DNA of 64,000 bases, taken from Vallitalea guaymasensis. GTDB lineage: Bacteria; Bacillota; Clostridia; Lachnospirales; Vallitaleaceae. Positions 1 to 8,110 of the stretch are shown here, one piece after another. Numbering within the stretch: position 1 is the stretch's first letter; each line of letters begins with the position of its first letter. Position numbers and translations under genes: made by a program. Where the stretch lies: the NCBI RefSeq assembly GCF_018141425.1, contig NZ_CP058561.1, positions 3,162,001 through 3,226,000 on the forward strand. The letters are read 5' to 3'. Under the pieces are notes generated by a model. It was not told the origin of the DNA. It ran no database searches and was given only the letters and a program-made list of their open reading frames with translations.

Positions 1-1386
1 TTTTCCAGGCATGTTATCAGCTTTGGAGAGCAAATTAACCCTATTCAAAGGCTTTTTATAGCAAGTAACTTTATGGGGACGTAGGAAATTGTAATAAGCT
101 ACCCATAAAGACAAGGCATAATTAGCACCATCATAATTATCGTAACCATTGGTTATACGATAAGAAGCTTTAAAAGTTCGGTTAAGGCGTTCTACAATCT
201 GCTTGAATGGGCGAAACTTTTTAGAAACTTCGTCATCATTGGAAAGACCTATTACCTGAGTGATATCAAACTTAAGAGGATCTTTCTCACGGAGAGCGAA
301 TTGTTGAGAAGCTAAAGGATAAGCGCTATAGCCATCAGCAATAAAACGAAATTTATCAGGAAGCTTTTTAAGATTGCGAAAAGCCATACGCATAGCAAGG
401 ATACAAGGACCTACGCCACGATTATCAGATACCCTGTAACCAAGGATAGAACGAGAAACAGCATCCATAATGAACCAAACATAACCTTTGATACCACGGA
501 CTTTGATATAAGTTTCATCAGCTATCATAGTAGAGAAATGGTTGTAATTATAATTATCAACAAAAGGTTTAATAAGAGTAGCAGCGGAATGAGCATAGTT
601 AGCAACCATAGTATGAGAGATATCAATACAATGAATGTCTTTTAAAGCCTGAGCAGTTTTTCTTAAAGATAGTCCAAGGTTTACATGATAAGACAAACAA
701 AGTCCCATGATATAAGCACTTTTACTACGGAATTTAAAAGAAGAAGCATTTTTAGGAAGAGAATCCAAATCCATAGCAAAAAAATCTACAGAGAATTCAC
801 GGTAGATATAGCGTAGTTTATACTTATAGCGATCAGAATGTTTTACGTCATTAGGTAATTTACTCACATTGGATATATAATAAGAGCACTTATTATTAAT
901 GCACTTATGTACATTAAAATGTTTCCTATCTTTTTTTGCAACAAGAGAATGATTGCAATAAGGGCATTTAAGAACAAGAGGAGAAGAAACTTGTTCACCC
1001 GTAACAAAAGTTTTTTGGCAAACTTTACACTTAAATTGGCCTTTACCACCATTATTATCGTAAATATATTGCTGTGGAGCACCACATAAAGGGCAAATGG
1101 TATCGTTAGGAACATTACGGATTTTACCTTTTTGAGTCCTAACAGGTTTTAAAGGTTTACCATAACGAAGAAGATAGTATTCAGTCAAAAATTGCCAATC
1201 TTGTTTAACAAAGCGTTTAATAATAGGTAGTTTATCGGTCTTGAATTTCTGATACTTAGGTGAATGAGCATCATCAAAAGCCCATTGCTTAAGAGGAATA
1301 AATTTAGAGATGAAAAGAAGTAACCAAGAAATTTGTTGATTTTGGTATTGAATTATATTAAGTAAATAAGTTATAATTGAAGGCAT
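1..1386 (-). CDS. DDE transposase, 5' part (3' end outside window)
   Basis: The minus strand stays open for 462 codons from an ATG at 1386 down to base 1 with no stop, so the gene continues off the left edge. The start has a good ribosome site (AAAGGATG, about 1394-1401). Near residues 120-180 there are two CxxC-type zinc-ribbon pairs (CPLC with CKVC, then CPYC with a later Cys pair). They are followed by a DDE nuclease domain with motifs IADETYIKVRG (Asp290) and IADGYSAY (Asp351) and a likely catalytic Glu near 399 in QIVERLNR. The layout resembles IS6/IS240-type and related DDE transposases, but I cannot assign the IS family and did not find both terminal repeats. Shorter open frames inside this span are shadows of it. 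Confidence 0.85.
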   Translation of the reverse strand, partial: MPSIITYLLNIIQYQNQQISWLLLFISKFIPLKQWAFDDAHSPKYQKFKTDKLPIIKRFVKQDWQFLTEYYLLRYGKPLKPVRTQKGKIRNVPNDTICPLCGAPQQYIYDNNGGKGQFKCKVCQKTFVTGEQVSSPLVLKCPYCNHSLVAKKDRKHFNVHKCINNKCSYYISNVSKLPNDVKHSDRYKYKLRYIYREFSVDFFAMDLDSLPKNASSFKFRSKSAYIMGLCLSYHVNLGLSLRKTAQALKDIHCIDISHTMVANYAHSAATLIKPFVDNYNYNHFSTMIADETYIKVRGIKGYVWFIMDAVSRSILGYRVSDNRGVGPCILAMRMAFRNLKKLPDKFRFIADGYSAYPLASQQFALREKDPLKFDITQVIGLSNDDEVSKKFRPFKQIVERLNRTFKASYRITNGYDNYDGANYALSLWVAYYNFLRPHKVTCYKKPLNRVNLLSKADNMPGK

Positions 1387-1439
1387 AGCAATGACATCCT
1401 TTCAGGAATTTTTGGTGTGTTGGAACTTCAATTATAACT
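1369..1439 (-). promoter_or_regulatory. Hairpin enclosing the transposase start
   Basis: A perfect 14-bp inverted repeat (AGTTATAATTGAAG at 1369-1382, complement at 1426-1439) encloses the transposase ribosome site and ATG in a 43-nt loop. Codons 2 to 6 form part of one arm. In mRNA this could limit translation initiation, a control known for several insertion sequences, or the repeat could be a transposase-binding site near the element end. Function is inferred. Confidence 0.5.
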
Positions 1440-1515
1440 GAAAATAGGGGGTCATTGTTATTTTATTGCAAAAAACTGTGAAACCCTTGATAAATAAAGA
1501 ATTTAAACAAATAGT

Positions 1516-1537
1516 GTAGTGTTAAACTTTACACTAC
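1516..1537. promoter_or_regulatory. Dyad upstream of sulfatase gene
   Basis: Inverted repeat with 7-bp perfect arms GTAGTGT and ACACTAC around an 8-nt centre, ending 24 bases before the sulfatase ATG. It could be an operator or part of an insertion-sequence end. No matching copy was noticed elsewhere in the window. Confidence 0.35.
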
Positions 1538-1561
1538 CATGAAGCAAAGAGGAGAAGAGAA

Positions 1562-2974
1562 ATGAAAAATATATTAATGATTATTTGTGACCAATTAAGT
1601 GCTACTGCACTTAAAGCATATGGCAATGATTATGTTAAGGCGCCGAACATTGATAGTTTATCTGATAATGGTGTTACATTTGAGAATGCTTATACATCCT
1701 GTCCTTTATGCCAACCTGCAAGGGCATCTTTTTGGAGTTCTAAATATCCACATCAAACGAAGGTTCTTAGTAATTTACCTGATCAAGGGTTTGATACATT
1801 CTCTACAGAGATTGAAACACTAGGAGATCTATTCAGTAAAAATGGTTATGATTGTGTACATATAGGTAAAAGACATGACTATGGAGCTTTGCGAGGTTTT
1901 AAAATAATGGATTATGAGCAGATAAAGAGTGAAAGAGATAATCCTGCTATAACGGTTAATTACGAGACATTTTACGATGAAGATACAACTAGAAAAATGA
2001 TTCATTATCTAAAAGAAGAGGCTTCTGATAATCCATTTTTAGCAGTTGCAGATTTGCAAAATCCACATAACATATGTTCATATATTGGTGAAAACGAATT
2101 AGGACATAAGGACTTTGGTATTAATGAAGATGAGTTGCCTCAGTTACCAGATAATTATAATTTTGATGATGCACTTAATCGTCCAGAATTTATACAATAT
2201 ATGTGCTGTAGTCATAGACGTCAGAGCCAGACAATTCATTGGGGAGAAGATGATTTTAGACACTATCTATATGCCTATTACCATTACATCGGTGTTGTGG
2301 ATAAACAGATAGGTAAGATACTGAAAGCTCTAGAAGAATCAGGAAAGAAAGATGACACTATGATAGTATTGTTTGCAGATCATGGTGAAGGAATGGCATC
2401 TCACCGTTTGGTTACAAAGTATGGTGCTTTCTATGAAGAAACTAATAGGGTTCCTCTTATTTTTTCAGGGAATAATGTAAAGGGAAATAGAAAGGTTGAT
2501 GGATTGGTTTCACTTCTTGATATATATCCAACACTAGCTGATTATGCAGGCATAACAACTTATAAGAAGGAAGAGGGTATAAGTCAATATAAACAGATTA
2601 TCGGAGAGAGTGATACTGCAGATAACGAATATGTAAGTGCTCAATGGTATGATGAATATGATGGTTACATAGTTCCAGGTAGGATGTACCTTGATAAGGA
2701 TTATAAATATACGGTATATCGAGAAGATAACAGCGAAGAGTTGTTTGATATGAAAAATGATAGATTAGAAAATATAAATCTAGCTGTGAAATCAGAATAT
2801 AAACATATTCTAGAACAATATAGGGATAAGCTTAAGAATCACATAGAGAAGACTAATGATAATTTCTTTAGCCTTAAGAGTGAATACGATAAGAAATATA
2901 GACAGCATAAGCCTGGTATGGAAAATCACACTGGACCTAATGCTGTACTGGATTATTCGGAAAGATTAAAATAG
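1562..2974 (+). CDS. Cys-type sulfatase (S1 family)
   Basis: 470-residue sulfatase of the alkaline-phosphatase superfamily. The N-terminus (MIICDQL) carries the first metal-binding Asp. The maturation motif is Cys50-Gln-Pro-Ala-Arg54, so activation needs conversion of Cys50 to formylglycine, normally by an anaerobic sulfatase-maturating radical SAM enzyme. A second metal motif (LFADHGEGMASH) lies near residue 270. No signal peptide is visible, so it probably acts in the cytoplasm on imported sulfated sugars. The start has GGAG eight bases upstream. It stands alone between the transposase and the radical SAM cluster but fits the glycosaminoglycan locus at 9-24 kb, from which it may have been separated. 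The exact substrate cannot be read from sequence. Confidence 0.9.
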   Translation: MKNILMIICDQLSATALKAYGNDYVKAPNIDSLSDNGVTFENAYTSCPLCQPARASFWSSKYPHQTKVLSNLPDQGFDTFSTEIETLGDLFSKNGYDCVHIGKRHDYGALRGFKIMDYEQIKSERDNPAITVNYETFYDEDTTRKMIHYLKEEASDNPFLAVADLQNPHNICSYIGENELGHKDFGINEDELPQLPDNYNFDDALNRPEFIQYMCCSHRRQSQTIHWGEDDFRHYLYAYYHYIGVVDKQIGKILKALEESGKKDDTMIVLFADHGEGMASHRLVTKYGAFYEETNRVPLIFSGNNVKGNRKVDGLVSLLDIYPTLADYAGITTYKKEEGISQYKQIIGESDTADNEYVSAQWYDEYDGYIVPGRMYLDKDYKYTVYREDNSEELFDMKNDRLENINLAVKSEYKHILEQYRDKLKNHIEKTNDNFFSLKSEYDKKYRQHKPGMENHTGPNAVLDYSERLK

Positions 2975-3161
2975 AAAAAATAGGTTGGTTTTTAAATAAT
3001 AGCTTAGGTGTAAATATTAATATTTTTATACAATACTTGGATATCATTATAAACGCAACTAAATAAGGTAAGAAGTTAAGTTTTTGAGCAAGATAATTTT
3101 ATTGATATATAAAGTCATAAAATGGGGCAAAGATGAACTTATATATTTTTTTTAAATTAAT

Positions 3162-3207
3162 AAAAAACTAAGCTAAAGTTATCATAAAACATTAATAGCT
3201 TTAGCTT
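3162..3207 (-). terminator. Terminator of the radical SAM/exporter operon
   Basis: Inverted repeat AAGCTAAAG (3170-3178) and CTTTAGCTT (3199-3207), followed in minus-strand transcripts by a run of six U (3167-3162). It sits just past the end of the exporter gene. Nothing else is recognised between 2975 and 3254. Confidence 0.65.
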
Positions 3208-3254
3208 GATTTATAATAAGTATAAAATATATTATATGTTAACTAAAGTTTGTA

Positions 3255-4463
3255 TTAAAGCCTAAACTTTTTATATAAAGATAAAAGTATACAAAATAAA
3301 ATTAATGATATACTTCCAATAATAGTAAACTGTTGAGCTATAGTAATATAATCATAAATAATAATTGAAAATCCAATTCCTATTAAATTAAAGATTTTTA
3401 CAATAGCATCAGCAAAAGCAGTTCCTCTGCCCCTTGTCTCTATATCAATTTCTTTCTGGGATAAAGTTATCCAAGAAATCATTATTAGTGCTCCAAAAGC
3501 TCCGTATAAAAATAATAAAACAAACGTTAAAAATACAGAATTTATTACTCCTAATAATATTACAAATATAATACTAAATAAAACTCCGATTTTTAAACCT
3601 TTCTTTTCGTTGATTTTTGTTGGTGTATAATATATTATTGCCTGACCGACTATAGTACCTATTAAAAAAATAGATTGTATTTGTCCTAATAATTGACCAC
3701 CGTTATTTAAATATTCTTTTACATACACCACGAGCTGTGGAAAAATAACCCCATCACACATTGTAACTAATCCGAAAAAAAATAAACTTGTTGCTAGAAT
3801 TCGATTATCTTTATATATTTTTATACCACATTGTAATTTTGTAATATAACTTTCTTTGGCATTAACTGATTTAGAACTATCATAAATATATTTTAATTCA
3901 TGTATGGATATAATTATAAATATACAAATTAAAAAAGTTAGTAAATCAAAAACGAACAAATATCTAAACAAAATTATTTCGCTTACAAATCCGGCTATTA
4001 CCATACCTATAGCTCTTCCTAATTTATTAGTTAGTGAATAGATACTGTTTATTTTTATTAAATTGTCCTTATTATTAACCAATTCTGGCAAAATAACTAT
4101 TGAGCTCGTTCTGAAAAATAAACTTATAGTAGCTAAAATAAAATTTCCAATAAAATATAACCATGCATTCCCAGGAATAATTATAAGAAATAAAAGAATA
4201 ATAATGCTAACCAAATTAGACTTTATTAAAATATCTCTCTTATTACTATTATCCACTCTTACTCCAATAAAAGGTCCAAATATAACAGATGGAATAACAC
4301 CAGCTAAAAAAACTATTGCAGCATATTTACCTGATGAAGTAATATTATATGTCATAATTGACATTGCTATTTTTGTAAATGAGTCACCTAATCCTGATAA
4401 AGACGTTGCAATAATCCATCTTATAATAATACTATCAAATTTTCTCACTTTTACACCTGCCAC
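3255..4463 (-). CDS. MFS exporter of the peptide cluster
   Basis: 402-residue membrane protein with about 10-12 hydrophobic segments, resembling MFS exporters of the EntS/macrolide-efflux type. A loop after the second or third segment carries GVRVDNSNKRDILIKSN, similar to the family's D-x(4-5)-R/K motif. It is the last gene of the minus-strand operon and overlaps the end of the radical SAM gene upstream, so the two are probably translationally coupled. The GTG at 4463 opens the frame, but a GTG at 4448 sits better behind AGGTG, so the start is uncertain by five codons. In this setting it probably exports the modified peptide or gives self-protection; that role is inferred from position only. 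The gene is very AT-rich. Confidence 0.8.
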   Translation of the reverse strand: MAGVKVRKFDSIIIRWIIATSLSGLGDSFTKIAMSIMTYNITSSGKYAAIVFLAGVIPSVIFGPFIGVRVDNSNKRDILIKSNLVSIIILLFLIIIPGNAWLYFIGNFILATISLFFRTSSIVILPELVNNKDNLIKINSIYSLTNKLGRAIGMVIAGFVSEIILFRYLFVFDLLTFLICIFIIISIHELKYIYDSSKSVNAKESYITKLQCGIKIYKDNRILATSLFFFGLVTMCDGVIFPQLVVYVKEYLNNGGQLLGQIQSIFLIGTIVGQAIIYYTPTKINEKKGLKIGVLFSIIFVILLGVINSVFLTFVLLFLYGAFGALIMISWITLSQKEIDIETRGRGTAFADAIVKIFNLIGIGFSIIIYDYITIAQQFTIIGSISLILFCILLSLYKKFRL

Positions 4464-5541
4464 TTTTTAATAATTTAAAGTAACTTATACATTCTTCATA
4501 TTCAACATTAGTTTTCCCATCTCTACCAATAGAAGTGCAAGGATTGCATCTAGTATTTAATAATTCACATTCACTGCATGGAAAATAGTTATTGTAGTAT
4601 TTAAAAGAATTAACCTCGTTAGCAACAATATCTAATAGTTTAACCTTTAGTATTTCAAAGTCTATTTCAGCGAATTTTAAATGTTTAATTTCATTGAATA
4701 TATCTTTGTGATAAATTTTACACAAATTGAGTGTTGTATCACTATTAAGATATATTGTGTTTCTTTTGATGCCACATTCCCTAGATTTAAAAGGTAATGT
4801 TTTATTGTGTTTTTTTTCATAGTAAAGTCCACCAATGGGAGGTAAATGTCTAAGTATCAAATTAAATCCTTTATCATCCCATTTTACTCTGTTTTTATTG
4901 TATAAATTTATTAAAATATCTGTAATCTCAATCTCTCTCTCAAAGCTTAACTTTAATTCACTATCAATATCCTTTCTACCTGACATAAAATATCTAAATA
5001 TTTGTAAACGATCTATTTCATTATTAGCTAATTCATCAACTAATTTTTCAATTTCATTTACATTCATTTTTGTTAATACTGTATTAATATAAATTTGAAA
5101 GTTACATTTAGGATTATTTTTTCTTAAATAAATTAGATATTTGATTGTTTTTAATTGATTATTAAGAACATCTTTTCCTCTAATCTCTTTTACAATTATT
5201 GGATTTAAACAATCAATACTTATAGTAATAAATTGTAGATTTTTATTTTCTAATACATTTATAAATTTCTTATCAAACAAATTATCTCCAGTGGAAATAA
5301 AACCAAATGGTTTATTTATATTATCACAAAAATCAAAAAAATTATTTGATATAGTTGGTTCGCCTCCACTTAGTGTTATACCATTTATATATTCATTATT
5401 ATTTATTATGCTAATAAATTTTTTTAAATCTTCTTTATTAATTTCTTGAGACCAATTTTTCCTAGATTTTTTATTGTAACAGAATTTGCAATTCATTAAA
5501 CATTTAGCGGTCATTGGCCACTTTAAATAATATTTATTCAA
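4435..5541 (-). CDS. Radical SAM/SPASM-like protein, third enzyme of the cluster
   Basis: 368 residues. Cys14, Cys18 and Cys21 form the CxxxCxxC motif for the SAM-binding [4Fe-4S] cluster, and GGEP follows at 59-62. The C-terminus has a SPASM-like set of cysteines at 322, 325, 332, 335 and 351, plus an earlier pair around CGIKRNTIYL and NLCKIYH, so it probably holds auxiliary Fe-S clusters. It is clearly more diverged than the two paralogues upstream. The start is TTG at 5541, supported by AAGGAGG about seven bases away; the nearby ATG is out of frame and stops at once. It probably performs a different step on the same peptide, but its reaction is unknown. Confidence 0.85.
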   Translation of the reverse strand: MNKYYLKWPMTAKCLMNCKFCYNKKSRKNWSQEINKEDLKKFISIINNNEYINGITLSGGEPTISNNFFDFCDNINKPFGFISTGDNLFDKKFINVLENKNLQFITISIDCLNPIIVKEIRGKDVLNNQLKTIKYLIYLRKNNPKCNFQIYINTVLTKMNVNEIEKLVDELANNEIDRLQIFRYFMSGRKDIDSELKLSFEREIEITDILINLYNKNRVKWDDKGFNLILRHLPPIGGLYYEKKHNKTLPFKSRECGIKRNTIYLNSDTTLNLCKIYHKDIFNEIKHLKFAEIDFEILKVKLLDIVANEVNSFKYYNNYFPCSECELLNTRCNPCTSIGRDGKTNVEYEECISYFKLLKSGRCKSEKI

Positions 5542-5608
5542 AACATTCCTCCTTAGATAAAATATATAACGTTATAAAAATATCGAATGCAATTATTAGT
5601 AATATATT

Positions 5609-6700
5609 CTATAGTAAATGTTTCCAACAATTAGGGTCTTCTCCTAAGTAATCACCATTTACATAATATGCTCTTGCCCTGCATCCTGCACATCTATCCT
5701 TTTCACTACAATCGCCACAATTGCCTTTTAGATTTCTATCTAATAAGTTATGAACAATAGAATTGTTTATAAATGCCTTTTCAATCTCTTCTTCAGTTTT
5801 ATCTAATATATTAAACATTGGTAAATTTAGTAATGCACAAGGAGTCATATCTCCATTTGAATTTATATTAAAAGATATAGTACCAGCTGGACAAGTATCA
5901 ATTTCTATAACACCATCTTCTTTTTTTCTGTAACGCTTTCTTGATAACCATTTCAAAGGTTCAATGCTTGAGACATCAATCCTATTACCATATTTATGAT
6001 AAAGCTCATTTAGATTATCGCTAAATTTTCTTAGTGTTTTGGCATCCATCCATAACTCAGGCTTTTCTGAGGCTATACCAGATGGAAATACTGAAGAGAA
6101 ACTAACTCTGTTTGCACCTAAAGATATTGCAAAAATAGTCATATCTTCCATTTCTTCTATATTATCTGGTAATATTGTTGATCGTATTGCTACTTGAAAT
6201 GAAGATTCTTTAACTTCTGTTAATCTTTTCAAAGCAGATATTGCATATTCATACGCTTTATCATTATGTCTAAAACTATTATGTTTTGTTGGACTTAATG
6301 TATCGAGGCTAATTGAAAATGTAACTCTTTCAAATTTTAAAGTCTTAATATAATCAATAATATCATTGTCAATAAACGTTCCATTTGACATCAAAGTTAT
6401 ATGAGTAACATTTAATTCTCTAACTGATTTTAGAACTTTTTTGAACTGTTTGTGCATAAAAGTTTCTCCGCCAGAAAGAGTAATTTCTTTAAATGCTGGA
6501 CTATACTTCCTTGTAAATTTGACAATTTTAATAATTTGATCTAATGGTAGATCGATTTTATCATCAAATGCACCTCTACAGTGTTCACATGACATATTAC
6601 AATTCCCAGTTATTTCAATATGTATAGAAGAAAATTCAAAATTATAAATTGCTTTATCCGTTTCTACTTCGATAAATTTATAACTATTTTCACGATTCAT
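5609..6700 (-). CDS. Radical SAM/SPASM peptide maturase-like protein, copy 2
   Basis: 363 residues from the ATG at 6700. A TTG at 6712 also opens the frame, but the ATG matches the start of the upstream paralogue (both reach FIEVETD after 8-9 residues). Radical SAM cysteines are 34, 38 and 41 (CNMSCEHC). The usual GGEP motif reads GGET at 77-80. A full seven-cysteine SPASM domain follows (Cys270, 288, 328, 331, 337, 340, 358) with the tail CRARAYYVNGDYLGEDPNCW. Such proteins carry two auxiliary Fe-S clusters and typically modify ribosomal peptides. It lies directly downstream of the small peptide gene, past a terminator-like hairpin. By eye roughly two thirds of residues match the copy at 7022-8110, so this is a tandem duplication. 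Confidence 0.88.
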   Translation of the reverse strand: MNRENSYKFIEVETDKAIYNFEFSSIHIEITGNCNMSCEHCRGAFDDKIDLPLDQIIKIVKFTRKYSPAFKEITLSGGETFMHKQFKKVLKSVRELNVTHITLMSNGTFIDNDIIDYIKTLKFERVTFSISLDTLSPTKHNSFRHNDKAYEYAISALKRLTEVKESSFQVAIRSTILPDNIEEMEDMTIFAISLGANRVSFSSVFPSGIASEKPELWMDAKTLRKFSDNLNELYHKYGNRIDVSSIEPLKWLSRKRYRKKEDGVIEIDTCPAGTISFNINSNGDMTPCALLNLPMFNILDKTEEEIEKAFINNSIVHNLLDRNLKGNCGDCSEKDRCAGCRARAYYVNGDYLGEDPNCWKHLL

Positions 6701-6730
6701 TTTATCAACCAACTTTCTATAGTTATTATT

Positions 6731-6772
6731 AAAAATCTCATAGGAATATACAAAAGTGTATTCCTATGAGAT
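6731..6772 (-). terminator. Hairpin between peptide gene and radical SAM copy 2
   Basis: Two 17-base arms (6735-6751 and 6756-6772) pair with one G-U wobble around an AAAA loop, followed by U residues in the minus-strand transcript. It starts five bases after the peptide stop codon. A partial terminator or mRNA-stabilising hairpin here would let the short peptide transcript outnumber the enzyme transcript, as in many RiPP operons. Confidence 0.7.
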
Positions 6773-6776
6773 AATT

Positions 6777-6878
6777 TTATGAACATCTATCGCAATAATC
6801 TTGTCCGGCTTTTATTCTGATTCTAGGCTTCTCAGTATTATTGCTTTTTGAATTTTGTTTGATTTCTCTTTTTTTCAC
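6777..6878 (-). CDS. Candidate RiPP precursor peptide (33 residues)
   Basis: Short gene with a GTG start at 6878, an excellent ribosome site (GGAGGTG at 6884-6890, seven bases away) and a TAA stop at 6777. The product has a charged, Lys/Asn-rich N-terminal part (KKREIKQNSKSNN) that could be the leader. The C-terminal part ends AGQDYCDRCS, with Tyr28, Cys29 and Cys32 flanked by Asp27 and Asp30. It lies between two paralogous radical SAM/SPASM genes, with its own promoter candidate upstream and a hairpin after the stop. Tyr, Asp and Cys are plausible sites for radical-mediated crosslinks or thioethers, but the modification is unknown. I cannot match it to a named family. Size, ribosome site and context make it a gene rather than chance. 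Confidence 0.75.
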   Translation of the reverse strand: MKKREIKQNSKSNNTEKPRIRIKAGQDYCDRCS

Positions 6879-6900
6879 AATTTCACCTCCATTTAAATAT

Positions 6901-6916
6901 GTATTAAATTTAATAC
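6901..6916. promoter_or_regulatory. Perfect 16-bp palindrome in the peptide-gene leader
   Basis: GTATTAAATTTAATAC is a perfect palindrome lying between the proposed -10 box and the ribosome site of the peptide gene. It is a good candidate operator for a repressor, although no regulator gene is in the cluster. In such AT-rich DNA some palindromes arise by chance. Confidence 0.45.
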
Positions 6917-6945
6917 TTTATTTAATTAATTAGATCTACATAATA

Positions 6946-6974
6946 ACATTATCACATTATAATATTTTTTTCAA
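6946..6974 (-). promoter_or_regulatory. Promoter candidate for the peptide gene
   Basis: On the minus strand TTGAAA (6974-6969) and TAATGT (6951-6946) are separated by exactly 17 bases, upstream of the peptide ribosome site. This suggests the peptide is transcribed separately from the radical SAM gene upstream. Confidence 0.5.
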
Positions 6975-7021
6975 CATATTTTTTATTGATTTGAATAATT
7001 GTTTGGTTGGATTATATATAT

Positions 7022-8110
7022 TTAATTTTTCCAACAATTTGGATCTTCTGCTAAATAATCTCCATTTACATAATGGGCTCTTGCTCTACATCCACCACAT
7101 CTATTCTTTTCATTGCAACTTCCACAACTCCCTTTTAAATTTCTGTCTAATAAATTATGAACAATAGAATTATGAATAAATGCTTTTTCGATTTCTTCTA
7201 TTGTTTTATTCAAGATATTAAACATTGGTAACCCTAATAGGGCGCAAGGAGTCATATCACCATTTGAATTTATATTAAAAGATAATGTTCCCGCTGCGCA
7301 ACCCTCAATGGTAACAACCCCTTCTTCTTTATTGTAATGATCACCATTAGATATCCATTTTAGTACTTCATTACTTGAAACATCTATTACATTACAATAT
7401 TTATTGTTCAATCTATGTAAATTAGTGCTGAATTCCTTTAATTTTTTTACATCCATCCACAATTCGGGTTTTTCTAAAGCTTTACCAGATGGTAATACTG
7501 ATGAAAAACTTACTCTATCAACACCTAATTCAATTCCAAACTTCACCATATCTTCCATTTCATTTATGTTGCCTGGCAAAATTGTAGACCTTATTGAAAC
7601 AAAAAAAGATGGTTCTTTATACTCAGCTAATTTCTTTAAAGCAGATATTGCATATTCATAAGCTTTATTGTGATGTCTAAATGCATTGTGCTTTTTTGCA
7701 TCTAACGAGTCTAAACTTATTGAGAATATTACTCTTTCAAAATTTAAAGATTTAATATAATCAATAATGTTACTATTTAAAAATGATCCATTTGTAGTTA
7801 AAGTAAGATTTGGTATTTTTAAATCACTTACGCATTTAAGAACTTCTCTAAAATTTTTATGCATAAAAGGTTCTCCGCCCGAAAGCATAACTTCTTTTAA
7901 ATCTGAACTATAAATTTTTGCAAATTTAATTACCTTGTAAATTTGTTCTACGGGTAAATCAACTCTTTTTTCAAACGCTCCTCTGCAATGTTCGCAAAAC
8001 ATATTACATTTTCCTGTTATTTCAAATTGTATATCAGAAAATCCAAAATTATATATGGCGTTATCAGTCTCAACTTCAATAAATTTGCAAATATTTTCGT
8101 TATTTTTCAT
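7022..8110 (-). CDS. Radical SAM/SPASM peptide maturase-like protein, copy 1
   Basis: 362 residues with ATG at 8110 behind GGAGG. The radical SAM motif is Cys35-x3-Cys39-x2-Cys42 (CNMFCEHC), followed by an intact GGEP at 78-81. The SPASM domain has all seven cysteines (271, 289, 329, 332, 338, 341, 359) in the classic order CxnGx4C, CxxC, CxxC, C. Proteins with this architecture include PqqE-like, mycofactocin-type and sactipeptide/ranthipeptide maturases, and also anaerobic sulfatase-maturating enzymes. The adjacent 33-residue peptide gene favours a peptide maturase. It is the first gene of the minus-strand cluster; its duplicate is at 5609-6700. Confidence 0.88.
   Translation of the reverse strand: MKNNENICKFIEVETDNAIYNFGFSDIQFEITGKCNMFCEHCRGAFEKRVDLPVEQIYKVIKFAKIYSSDLKEVMLSGGEPFMHKNFREVLKCVSDLKIPNLTLTTNGSFLNSNIIDYIKSLNFERVIFSISLDSLDAKKHNAFRHHNKAYEYAISALKKLAEYKEPSFFVSIRSTILPGNINEMEDMVKFGIELGVDRVSFSSVLPSGKALEKPELWMDVKKLKEFSTNLHRLNNKYCNVIDVSSNEVLKWISNGDHYNKEEGVVTIEGCAAGTLSFNINSNGDMTPCALLGLPMFNILNKTIEEIEKAFIHNSIVHNLLDRNLKGSCGSCNEKNRCGGCRARAHYVNGDYLAEDPNCWKN

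Noticed and set aside
864-1115. Minus and plus open frames of 60-83 codons inside the transposase region
   Set aside because: They overlap a longer, motif-bearing transposase frame on the minus strand and have no ribosome sites; they are shadows.
3255-8110. Reading the radical SAM proteins simply as sulfatase-maturating enzymes
   Set aside because: Three copies plus an embedded short Cys peptide and an exporter fit a peptide-modification cluster better; kept only as an alternative to test.
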